This document shows, in pieces, positions 47,862 through 59,100 of a DNA stretch of 64,000 bases. Source of the DNA: Pseudoneurospora amorphoporcata (lineage: Eukaryota; Ascomycota; Sordariomycetes; Sordariales; Sordariaceae). Both the position numbers and the translations under genes were made by a program. The stretch is taken from NCBI GenBank assembly GCA_033297205.1, contig MU859242.1:1-64000 (forward strand), given 5' to 3'. Each line of letters opens with the position of its first letter. Position 1 is the first letter of the stretch. Below the pieces are notes generated by a model. It ran no database searches, was not told where the DNA came from, and saw nothing but the letters and a program-made list of their open reading frames with translations.

Positions 47862-49231
47862 ATGCCCGGTGTAACAACCCCGTCCGGTACTAGCAAGTAT
47901 GACACGATCCCGGGTCCCCTCGGTATCCAGTCTGCCCATCTCAATGGCAAGGTAGCGCTTGTAACCGGTGCCGGTACGTGTTCCTTTTTTTTTGTATTGT
48001 CGTTGTCGTCGTCGTTGTTGTTGTTATCTTCCCTCGTTCGGGATGTCATGTCGTGCCAAGAAATGCTGCAAGGGGAGAAAAAGAGATGATCGACAAGGGG
48101 TGGAAGGGAGCTCCCGCACCGGACGGGATGGCAGCTTTTACCCCAATCCTAAGTCCGAATTTCCCCATGTTGAGCTCCGGCGCCACCCTTTTCCTTCAAT
48201 CCATTCGGTCACCGCATCTTCAATCCCTTCCCAACAGCAATTCGATACACAAAGACATCCCGCCCCTTAGACAACGACAACACTCTCACTGCAGGGTGGG
48301 GTTGCAAGGTGGTAACTGCGTAACGTGTTATTGGTCCAGTCAGGGCTGCACAGTCGCATAACACAGCATGCCCCTCATGCACCATCTTTATGCAGGGCCG
48401 GAAGAGACTGACATTATCATTCTTTGTGGGTTATAGGCCGCGGTATCGGGAGGGAAATGGCGCTCGAGCTTGGACGTCGTGGTGCCAAGGTGATTGTCAA
48501 CTACGCCAACAGCGACATCTCGGCCAACGAGGTTGTGCAGGCCATCAAGAAGAGTGGCTCCGATGCGGTCGCCATCAAGGCCAACGTGAGCGACGTCGGC
48601 CAGATCGAGAAGCTCTTCCGCGAAGCCAAGCAGAGGTTTGGCAAGCTCGACATTGTGTGCTCCAACTCGGGTGTTGTCTCGTTCGGCCACATCAAGGACG
48701 TCACCCCGGAGGAGTACGACCGCGTCTTCAACGTCAACACCCGTGGCCAGTTCTTTGTTGCCCGCGAGGCCTACAAGAACCTCGAGGTTGGCGGCCGCCT
48801 CATCCTGATGGGATCCATCACCGGCCAGGCCAAGGGCGTGCCTAAGCACACTGTTTACTCTGCTAGCAAGGGCGCAATCGAGACATTTGTCCGCTGCATG
48901 GCCATTGGTAGGTGGCTGGCTAGCTTGTGTGTTTGTAACGGATGAGTGCTAATCACGAACGCCAGACTTTGGGGACAAGAAGATCACCGTCAACGCCGTC
49001 GCTCCCGGCGGCATCAAGACGGACATGTACCACGCCGTGTGCAGGGAGTACATCCCTAACGGCGAGAATCTCGACAACGAGGGTGTCGACGAGTATGCCG
49101 CTGGATGGTCCCCTCTTCACCGCGTGGGTCTTCCCATCGACATTGCTCGTGTTGTCTGCTTCCTGGCTTCCCAGGATGGCGAGTGGATCAACGGTAAGGT
49201 TCTCGGTGTCGATGGCGGCGCCTGTATGTAA
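47862..49231 (+). CDS. Trihydroxynaphthalene reductase-type short-chain dehydrogenase
   Basis: Three exons (47862-47973, 48437-48907, 48966-49231) encode 282 residues. Landmarks are the NADPH-binding motif LVTGAGRGIGREMALELGRRG, the catalytic Ser164 (MGSITGQAK), Tyr178 and Lys182 (VYSASKGA), and APGGIKTDMYHAVCREYIPN. The ending VDGGACM has the C-terminal Met described for 1,3,8-trihydroxynaphthalene reductase rather than the Ile of tetrahydroxynaphthalene reductase in Magnaporthe. The enzyme reduces naphthol intermediates in DHN-melanin synthesis and is a cytosolic tetramer in relatives. The ATG at 47862 (MPGVTTPSGTSKYD) aligns with the Magnaporthe start. Intron 1 is 463 nt, far longer than usual here, and intron 2 is 58 nt. 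The residue after EYAA is short by one compared with Magnaporthe. No melanin polyketide synthase is next to it, consistent with scattered melanin genes. A versicolorin-reductase-like role on another polyketide is the alternative. Confidence 0.93.
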
Positions 49232-49501
49232 GAGAGTGAGTCAGACACTGCAGTACAACCACATCCGGGTGCATCAGTTGCATAGAGAGAATGGGCTTCT
49301 CGGGATAGATGGGAGGGGGAGGCTATCTTGTGTGTAATGCGGCGGGAAAGAGGTGGAAGGGGAGTTGGGGGATCAAGATAGAGAGTGTGGCATATATGAA
49401 GATGCTTTTGCACAATCACAGCAAGCAAGCAAGTAGACCGAGCTCCATAAATGTTGCTGCTAGGAAAGCCCTTGCTCTTCCTGTCTTGGTGTTCCACATG
49501 A

Positions 49502-50160
49502 TTGATAATTGCGGCGGTGAAGGAGCCCAAGGCCAAGGAGGAAAAGAACGGCCACTTATCCGAAGACGACGTCACAAAAAGCCAAAGGCTGGCCGGCAAG
49601 ATCTCGGAGAGCATCCTAGACCAATGGGACAAGGTGACCCACCTGGACGTAGAAGAGCCCTCTGTGGCTGTCAAACAGCCAGCCCTGGACGCCCTTGGTC
49701 TTCTTCACTGTGGAAGGGAGCACGAAGGCTCAACGTTGAGCATCAGTGACTTGCAGGCCTACCATTTGAAGACCGCGCGAGTGGTGGCAGACTGTCATGG
49801 TGACCACCGAAAGGCGTTACTCGAGGGTCGGCAGGACACTAAACGGGTGGCTTGGCCGTGGCTCTTTGGTCATCTACAATTTTGTCAGGAACGAGCTGAA
49901 GATACCGCTGAACAGGGGCGTGGTTGACCATCCGCCGCTTTTGAAAGAGGAGGTGGGGGGACAGAAGGAGAGGATCAAAAACAAGGGAAAACTGGGTACT
50001 AAGGACGTGGAGGAGGGTGAGGACTTGTGTTCAAGGAATAGAATTCTCGGGACCATGGCGTCGGATATTTATCAGGCGATTCGGAGTGGGGAGTTGCATT
50101 TGCGGATTATGGAAGTTGGGAGGGATAACAAGATATGGGGTGATGGTTCATCTACGTAGT
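49502..50160 (+). pseudogene. Possible remnant of a phenylalanine/histidine ammonia-lyase-type gene lacking its core
   Basis: One frame (49502 to about 49800) contains GSTLSISDLQAYHLKTARVV, reminiscent of the N-terminal start of fungal ammonia-lyases (G-S-T-L-x-I-A-D-V-x-A). A second frame (49797-50159) contains SLVIYNFVRNELKIPLNRG, VVDHPPLL and RILGTMASDIYQAIRSGEL, which resembles the C-terminal end of the same family. The roughly 500-residue catalytic core with the Ala-Ser-Gly cofactor site is missing, and the two parts are in different frames. This suggests an internal deletion. No good start or splice sites were found. The C-terminal similarity is the stronger half; the N-terminal one may be chance. 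An unrelated small gene is possible. Confidence 0.4.
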
Positions 50161-53100
50161 TGACTGCCAATGTGTTTCCTCAAGAGAGCTATTACATGGG
50201 GATGGAAGCAAGACAATAAGTGACGGATTATGTCCCATAGCTCGGTATTTAGTTGTATCAAACTCATCCTTCCCATTTGGCTTCCCCCGCAGAATCCGTC
50301 TATCTTGATTTGATGGTAGACTTCAAAGAGGCATTTTGCACAAGCCCTGGCTCAAAGACTCTTCACTTGTTCTAGAGCCATTTCTGTTCGTCGTCTTTCT
50401 TGTAGTCGCCGTTGACTAAGTACTCCGCTCCAAGCGTCTTGACTAGAGTCGCAGTCATGGAGCACCGTGACGACTGCCTGGGAATGCGGAGATCCTAAAC
50501 CTCTTGCAATCCATGGTAGGCAACTTGCTGGCTTTCCCCCCCTTGTCTTGTTCTTCCTGAGCCTCTATCACCGGGCCTTCTCCTGTTACCGCGTCTTCTA
50601 GTTTTTGGCCCCGAATTTCTGGTGAAAGTCCGTATACCTATCAGGTGTTTAGTTGTTAGCAGGGCACCCTGGCATGCACATTCTATGCACATAGTTTTCC
50701 GCATAGTATCCGGCCTCTTGTATTTTCCCCCTTTGCGGTTATGAGATCGCAACCAGGCCATTTTTGGCATGGCAATCAGGTCATCTTACCCCCTAGACTA
50801 GCCATGAGCTCTACATGCCCAAGGGATTAAGAAGGGGCCCGCCCGGTACTGTCGGTGCATTTTTCGAGGACATTCTGTTGATTGCTGTTGTTGGCGTTCT
50901 TCTTTTGTTGAGAATAGCCCTCGCCTCAACGTCTCCAATCCCTAAACTAGCGTTGTTTAGATGGAATTACCTACAGTAAAGTCCCTAGAAACCGCATATA
51001 ATCCAGCCACTATGGGGGATCCCCATACTATGTACATTCACTGTTGTGTAGGCAGAGTGGGGAGCTGACTCTTGGTGGGAGACAGAGATTTGTGACCGCG
51101 CCTAGGTAGGTATACAATAATTAGGGTGGCTTTGGTGTATATGCAGTTTATGTAATGTATGCATTTTCAGTGGGCAATACTATACATATGCAAGTGAGGC
51201 CTCTAGCTTCATGAGTTCTAGACATATAGGTACTGTGTGGCCCTTGGCTCCATTTAACATAATTCCTGCGCCGTTTGATCTTCATAAGATTGTAACCCAT
51301 GGTCGATCACATGGCTGATCGACAACGTTCTAGCTCTTGGTCTCTCGTGGACCATCGCCACCTTCCTGATGTGGGTATCTTGGCCTACACCTCGGCTCCG
51401 TGAGTGGTGAGTGGTACTTGAACTATGTTTGATAGTCCCCAAGGATAAACGGTCCTTACTGTGTGTGCTAAAAGCTGAAGGAACCATGCCGTAGCAGCCG
51501 AAGGTCCACACACGTTGGTTATAAGGAGATCACATACGGCAGTAGTGGTAGCGAGCTCTCGGTATGGACATTTAAACGAGAGAGCGTCCTTCGGAGTTTC
51601 CACCTGTAAAGCAAGCACCACTATTTTTACTTTTGTATAGAGTGGTTGTTCGCTGAGCCCATGAGCGCTTGGAGAGCAAGACATCTACTGTACGGAATCC
51701 ATTTCGCAATCTTGGATGTCTCGGCTTCTCCAAATTCCATAGTTGGGGTTTATTGAGGGACTGGAGCTTGCCGAGGAACAGCTGGACCCTTAGGCGACCC
51801 AATCCATTGGGTTGGGTTGCTGTCCTGTCCAGTCTTTACAGTATACATTCTTGTTCACACCGCTGGACCCCTGGTTAGTCCGGTAGTAGCAATCTCAAGT
51901 TGGGAAAGACTAGGCGCACCACCCCTTTTCACTACACATACCCAAAAATTTCTCGAGTTTGAAGACATTTACCTACCACTCTCCACAAAGAACAGGTATT
52001 TCTTCAAAGCTAATATAGTTGGGTCCATCATTTGAAAGCTTATGCCGGCGACGCTTTATACACCCAAATCTATTGTTAAGAGTAGGTTCAGGGGTAATTT
52101 GACTGGTAGCTCTGTCCTTTTGCTAAGTATTACGTATACGGGTTACATGTATTTCTGTACGCTAGGTAGATTTAGTAAAAGCTATTAGATGCTTTCGAAT
52201 TTCTTCTTAATCCCTCTACGAATAAAGTTTCTAGTAGGACTGTGGCTGAATGTGGAAGTATACCTCTAATCGAGTGTCTTGAGACGCTGGAAAACTTTGG
52301 GTATGGGTAATGAAAAGGGGTGTTGCGCCTAGTCTTTCCCCTCAAGTTGAAGAAAAGGAGAGACGTCGAGGACACTAACGTAGCTGAACCACTAGTAGAA
52401 GCGCTGACTTAGGTGATGGGCTCAGCACACAGCATGAGCCCCAACGGTGTCTTATACGCGATAGCTCAGGTGCAAGTTAATGCTTTTAATGGCTTCCTTA
52501 CATGGGAGAGACTCTAAGCGATAATGCCGATGGTATAACCCTGGAATACCGAGCATCCTCCGGACAATGAACGTGGTAGATTACTGGGTGTAGCAGTGAT
52601 CTCCAACATATGTAATATCAGTCAAGAGCCTAGAGGTAGTCGTTCTCAGCGGCGTACTGTAGCAAGACGCCATATCATATCGGCAATCACACCCTGCTCA
52701 CCGGTGAGACTGGAGGCACAGTACGGAACACCTGCGCGGCAGTCATTCGAATCACATCCTTCTTGATGTTTCCAGAAGTCCGTCCGCGGTGGCATTGCAG
52801 TGTGGTCGGACGATCGCTAAAACGGCAATGCGGCAAAGTGGCCGGCCGATCCATGTCGTCGGCCGTCGAGTCGGGGTTAATATGTACGACCCACGAGACC
52901 GGCTCACATGTCGGTAGGGTCGGAAGATTCGGAAGAGCCGTGTAGGGAATTCACAAACGCGGATGTGATTTTGTGGTGTACAATTTAATACTGGTTTGTT
53001 TGTTAGTTTGGCCCTTCGGCCGTGGGTTGAGCAAGGGGGATTTAGAACTCTCATTGGCCTCAAACTGGTCTTCGTTTGCAGTGACAGACAATGACCAGGG

Positions 53101-56100
53101 CCCAATACGCCAGAAAAGCCTCTTTCATATCTCTGTCTCCATCTGTTCTTGTTCCTCTCTCAGTCTCTTCCAAGGCCCTGAAGACTGGAAGATATAAGAG
53201 AGCAATCCCCTCCGACGGCACCCGTCCGCTTGAAGCCTAGATACTCTTCCCTTTAGGTGGAAAAATGCGCTTTTGGTAAGGTACCAAACTTACAAATAAG
53301 CCAGTATTGAATTGCAAGTGTGGTCATTCGGACAACCAAGGACTCATTGAACGGGCCGATACAGCCAGAACTTACCGAAGAACTTCAGGATCCCGTTGTT
53401 ACAGCCAATGCAGCTGAGGACCAATTCCGTTACTCCCGCGACTATAACCCCTGCCGCCTAGGGCTATCGCCCAGCGGCCGCCTACCGTTAGAGTGTCCCG
53501 CCCCCCCCCCCCCCCACCACCGGCCGGCCCCTTTTCGATTTTTTACCTCAAACCTCCAGGGCGTCGGTCCAGCTTCGGTGAATGTCTGTAAAGACTACAA
53601 ACGTCGAAAGCGGCACAAGCGGATTATCGCAGAATTTCGTTATCTGGATAGTCGCGTCTGAAACTCAAGGGGCTTACGGCGCCGACGGGCGACCGAAACA
53701 AGCGATACGGTGCATTATCTCGCATGGAGAAAGCCATCCGGTCGGAGTTCGAGTCCGTTCCCATCCATCTGACCCCAGAAGCCTGGTTTCCCCAAACTTT
53801 AAAGATATGGGGGCCAGCGAGAGATAGCATGGAAAATGACACGTCAGAAAGGTTCCCCACTATCCCAAACAGTTGGAGTATAGCTGAAGGTCGAAACGAC
53901 TTCATCCGAACAGAGTGCCCGTACCCCGTGCCGCATCGACCGGCGTGGGACCGGCACGTCCCGATCAGGAACACTGCTTACGAACCCCGCTTCGTTGTTC
54001 CTCTTTGGTCAACGGTGGAGTTCCTTAATGGAAGTCTGCGGCTGTGTGACCCCAATTAGGACTTGCTCTATTTGATCGTCATTACTATAACAATCTACCC
54101 CTGGTATGTTTGTTAATTTGGTACCAAAAACGTCATCTCCACTCTCCAAGGCCAATAGAAGTAGAAAAGCACTCGGGCTTCGAGCGGACGAGTGCTACCG
54201 CATCTACACATCCATAACAGATCTCCTTCATTTGGGGAAGGTCACAGCTTATGCGGGCGATTTTAGCTCCCTCTTAGCTGGATAGGCAGCATCTCCAATA
54301 GGATTCATCTAGAATCCAACATGACCCACAGACTATATCTGAGTAGAAGCGGTATAGGGGACTGCCTTATATCGTTCAGACTTGGGGGCCATGAAAAAAG
54401 TGGAAAAAGGCATAAGAGGCGTCCGGAATAGACGGAGAGAGATAGAAAAGGCTTTCGTGACGTTCTAAGCCTGGTCTCCGTGTCGGTTGCTTCAAACGAA
54501 AACTAGAAGGAGGCCAATGAGAGCTGCAGTTCTGCCCTGTTCAACCCATGGCCGAAGAACCAAACTACGTAACAAACAACCCAGTCTTGTATTGCACAGA
54601 TTCTTGTACGTACTGGGTATCTGATGTGGTTGACGCAAGGTTGCAGTGTGACTTTCGCTAGAGATCTGAAACGGCCTTCCAAGCGTCATGACGATATTGG
54701 GTTTGGCGAGGTGACATCAAGCCATTTTGCGACAGGTAAAACGTTGCAGCGACATCGGCCATGTTTTTGGAGTGCAAGCGCCCGACACCTCCATCAACCC
54801 GGAAAAAGACTTTACGCGACCATCCCCGTAATCCACTGTTACAATTGAGAAGATATGTGGGAACGTTTCCAGGCGCTTGTTCGACTGGCAGGCTTTCGAA
54901 ATTCAGTTCAGTTCAAAGATTTCAAGAGTATTGAACCCGATGTGCCGACGCTAATTCCCTTTGTGGGCTTCACCCTCTTGAGACTCGGCTTTTGGGGCCC
55001 CATGGCTGCGACAGCAGCTCATCATAGCTCCCCGCCGATCAGCAGAGTCTCCGAGATATTCACAAGCCCTGATAGGTTGGAATGCCCTTTTTGGCAATTG
55101 ATGGATATGACATTTCCTGTAATAATTAAAAGCAAAGCGGATGTAGAATCAGCGTTGGAAGCAAGTCACCGCTGCAAACTCGTGCCAAGGAAAAGCTTGA
55201 ACATGGCGTCAACGCTAGTTATAGGTGGGCCTTGTCAGCTTGCTGCCGTAACGGAGTTGGTTGAGCAGGGTGTTTAACGGTACACTAACCTGTCTGTCGG
55301 GGCTCTCTCCACACAACATCGACGCGTTTGCGATGGTGCCGTGGCTACGGTCCGATCGTTGGCAGCTTACGTAGAGCCATGTGTTCCAGCCTTGGCAACG
55401 ACCGCGACATCATGGACAAGCTGTGTCGGCTAGAGAATTGAACAAAGCCTAGTTGTGGCAGAGAGTGTTGGTAGGTACTGCAAGCTGGTAATGAAAACGA
55501 GATCCGCGTGTTGAGAAGAGGGTTTGTGCACACGGAGGCCTGCTAGAAAGGAGAGCTGTTCGCCCTTGTCAGATTTCTCACCGAGATGAACTTCTGCTTT
55601 GCTAAGTAAGAAGAGTCGACACAGAGGGATCGAAAAGCGACGATGAACCTGTAAAAAGAGCCACCAGGTCATAGGCATTTCTGTTCATCGTAGGGCGCCA
55701 CAAAGCCTGTACACAGACCTCAACTTCTGTCCACTCAGCACTCCTAGTCAAAGCAAAAAGGGCTGTTTCCGTGCCCAAAACCAAAACGCCGGGGCTTCTG
55801 TTTGGATGTTGTGCCAAGAGTATTTCCCATCTTCAAGATGAACGGAGATAACCTTGCAGGGACATGGTTATCAAAGACTGATGTCTCGATAACGCCTTCA
55901 TCCATGGCCAAAAAGTCACGGTCCGAGGACGTACATATGTACGCCCACCTCGCTCCGATTATATGCTGGCATATGTGCACTTTGGTGGCCCACGACTGGG
56001 CAACGGTGCACAATAAGATGACGAGTAACGTATGCACAGGCATCCATGTTCAGTTCGGCCGAAGGAGTACCTTTCACTGATGAAGTTCCTAAAGGGTTAT

Positions 56101-59100
56101 GTTCTCTAAGGTATCGATACCGAAGTGAATGTGGATGGAAAATCTCCGATCAAGTTTGTGCTTTGATGCCTGCTTCTCTCCGTCAATTCGTTCGCTTCCC
56201 AGTAGCTGTGTAATTCATGGACGGAAATCCACGTGGAAAATTGATCGAAGCCCACATGTCGGGCTAGGCAGGACGCCGGCGTGGTTTTGCGGAAGATGTC
56301 GAAAAAAACGTTGGGCCTGCAGATTCCTACGAACAGTCAGCAAAATGTCTCGACGAAGTATACGTATTCAGACATGTAGGTAGAAAGTAACCGGAAGGTC
56401 AACCGATGGCTGTACTCATTGGCAGTTTCCGTTTTGTCGTTCGTCTCGTTCGTCCTTTGTTGTTGTATTGTGAACATCGTGAACTCGTTGTCCATTGCCT
56501 GACTCGCTCACGATTGAGAAGCTGCGGGGCCAAAGAACCCAGACGGAGCTTCGACAATGTCCAGTAGACACCCTAGTAAATGCAACCCCCAGAAAATACA
56601 AGTCCAGATTCAGTTCCTTAGTATATGCAACTATGGTGGAGGCCCGGACTAGCCATTTGTATGTAATGGTGACCCTAGTAAGTGGAAGATGCCTAGTAAA
56701 CGCATGTTTTTGAGAGGCTCCCCGCAGAACCCGAATTAGTTGGATTTACTAGGGTGTCTGCTGTAGTAAGGCCCAATCCCGTAGCAGCTAACCATGGTGA
56801 CCAGGATTTATGTCCGAGTGTACTGTGCATTAATTTACACGGCGTGGAGAGTTGAAGACGGACGAACCACTGCGAACGCTTCTGGAGCACATAACGTTGC
56901 ATGGTGCTGGGATGTCATCAAAAAAAAGAGGCGCTGGTTTCGGCCAAAGTGTGGAACGGTGGACCGAGGTGCGATGGATCATCACTCCACACCAAACCGA
57001 GAATTGAATAGAGACTCCATTGGGTGCCACGGTCGACGCAACCATTGGCGATTACCTCTATCCACATATTGAGCTTCGCTTCTAGAAGACCGGTGGACCG
57101 GCCTTGGCATTGCTAACGTGTTTCTGGAAGGGCTCGAAGAGTGCCAACATCCGAACTTTGGACGTCGTACACTAGTAGCGGTCATCGATGTTTGTGTCAT
57201 GGAATATGCGTGCCTCGCGTTGTTCTTCGGTATAGGTTGCTGGCCTGGGGGGTTGGATGTCATCCAGATGATGAAAAAGTCAACGTTTCAGTTGGTGTGC
57301 CTACGTTTGAACAGGCAGACGGGAGGTAAACGAAACGGACAATTCTCGTATGAGTTCAACGTTGTCTGTTGTGGAAGGAACGGCGAATTCCGGCACGGAC
57401 GACGTCGGTGTCGGCAGCTGCCTGGCGCATGCCGCAATTGCCGCCAAGCGCCGATTGCCGGCAGTCGTGGACCAGAGCTATCCGGTATCAAACTCGATCT
57501 GGCAGTCGTTGACCGCCGCCGGCCAGATTTCAAGAGCCATTCTAGGACCGATACATTCCGCATGGCAAGGTGGCTTCAGGATTTGATATCTCCAAGTACA
57601 CTACCAAATCTGGTAGGCCCATCGGGTACTGAGGTGCATTCTGTCTCCGTGCCGCAAACTGGCCCGGACGGAAGACGGAGCTCGTGGATCGGGACGGGGG
57701 AGGTCAAGCATAGGACGTTGCATTGAGCCGCATCGCTTCCTGAGATCCCCTCCTTTCAATGTAGCATATCGGTAGTGCATCGGTTGGATCTCTTAGTCTG
57801 TACCCGTTGGGGAGGCTGACAGTTCCTGTCTGTTCCCCAACTCTGCTGACCCCGGGTAGTTTATAAGTCGACGGACGGCCGGGCGGTAGGCCACCGAAGT
57901 CGGACTTGCAATGTGGATGTGCTGTGCTGCTGGGTTGGCTTCAGGCCAACAAGCACATGTAAATGTTGCAAGGAGAAAAAGAACTCTTCTGGCCACATGC
58001 AATGTCATGGTTTTCACGAACTCCCTTTCAACTCCCCGCCTCCTGTTTACGGAAGTGATTCCACTTCAAAGAGAGAAAAAATTTCACGGCTGCACATGGG
58101 CCCCAGTGGCTCCATACTGCTCTCTTGGCCTTCCGCATTCAGGTATATCGCCCATGTACCCCCTTGATAGGTGGCAGGAGAGGAGTCCAGAGTGGGAAGC
58201 CGAAAACCCCCTTGAAATTGTGATGATTTTGTGCCTTTTGTGTAGTGTACATATTCTTGATGGACACGTTGAAACATCACAGCCGTAGCCAGCACGCAAA
58301 TGTCGCACATCGGAAACAAGTTGAGGATTTTGCGAATCCATGTCGATCTCGTGGCCGTGCATGTTCTTGACTTCGACTTCGGTTTCGGACCCGAATGCCA
58401 ATGGCGGAGCACACAGGGCAACGGGTGCGGCGGAGTCATGTTGGATACTCGCGGATCGGACGGGGTGATGGAGGCTGGCGTTGAAGCTACCTTCAATTTT
58501 GTGACGCTAGTTGACGCCGGGCCCAAGTGAGACACGGGCGAACATGGGACAGGCTTCGGTGATGCTCGCATTTTCCCTGTCTTGGCTCTTAACCCGAAGA
58601 GGCCAAAGCTTCCCTAAACCTTCCAGAACATTTCTCAGAATCACAGGGTCCGTTGGCCACATTGGGAACAGAAAGCCCTAACCCCAGTCCTCGTCGATGG
58701 GACGATCACCGAACCAAGCAAACCTGGCGAAACGAGCCCCGAGGAGAAACATCTCTCTAGACTTTCGGCGGCCCCTTTCGGCACACTGTGGGTAGGTGGC
58801 CGTGCGTGCGTCCATCCTGTCTTCACAAGCGTCGAGCTGTGTCCGACTGTAAGACCCTTGAAATGTTCAGAGAGCAAAAAAAGCAATGGATGCTAACCGT
58901 GCCACCGGAACATTAGCTGGGTAAATTGAGGGGAATCAAAAGGGACTTTCTGATGTCTCAACACTCCAAAATCTTTCGATCCTGTCGACAAGACAATCGG
59001 CTGTTGTGTTATACCATCAACTTCGGTGTCTGTGCGTGCGCGTTCCGAGACCAGATGAATCCGAGGCCAGAGTTGAGACTCGGGTGAAGCTGGATCGGAG

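Noticed and set aside
50900..52400. TA-rich stretch as a RIP-mutated transposon
   Set aside because: Composition is suggestive, but no readable transposon domain or long terminal repeat was found, and CpA is not clearly depleted by eye.
53740..53765. B-box-like GAGTTCGAGTCC suggesting a tRNA gene
   Set aside because: No A box, no acceptor stem pairing and no anticodon arm around it. I found no tRNA gene in the window by eye.
57118..57726. 202-codon plus-strand open frame in the desert
   Set aside because: Overlapping frames on both strands look equally protein-like, and no start context, domain or intron pattern supports this one.
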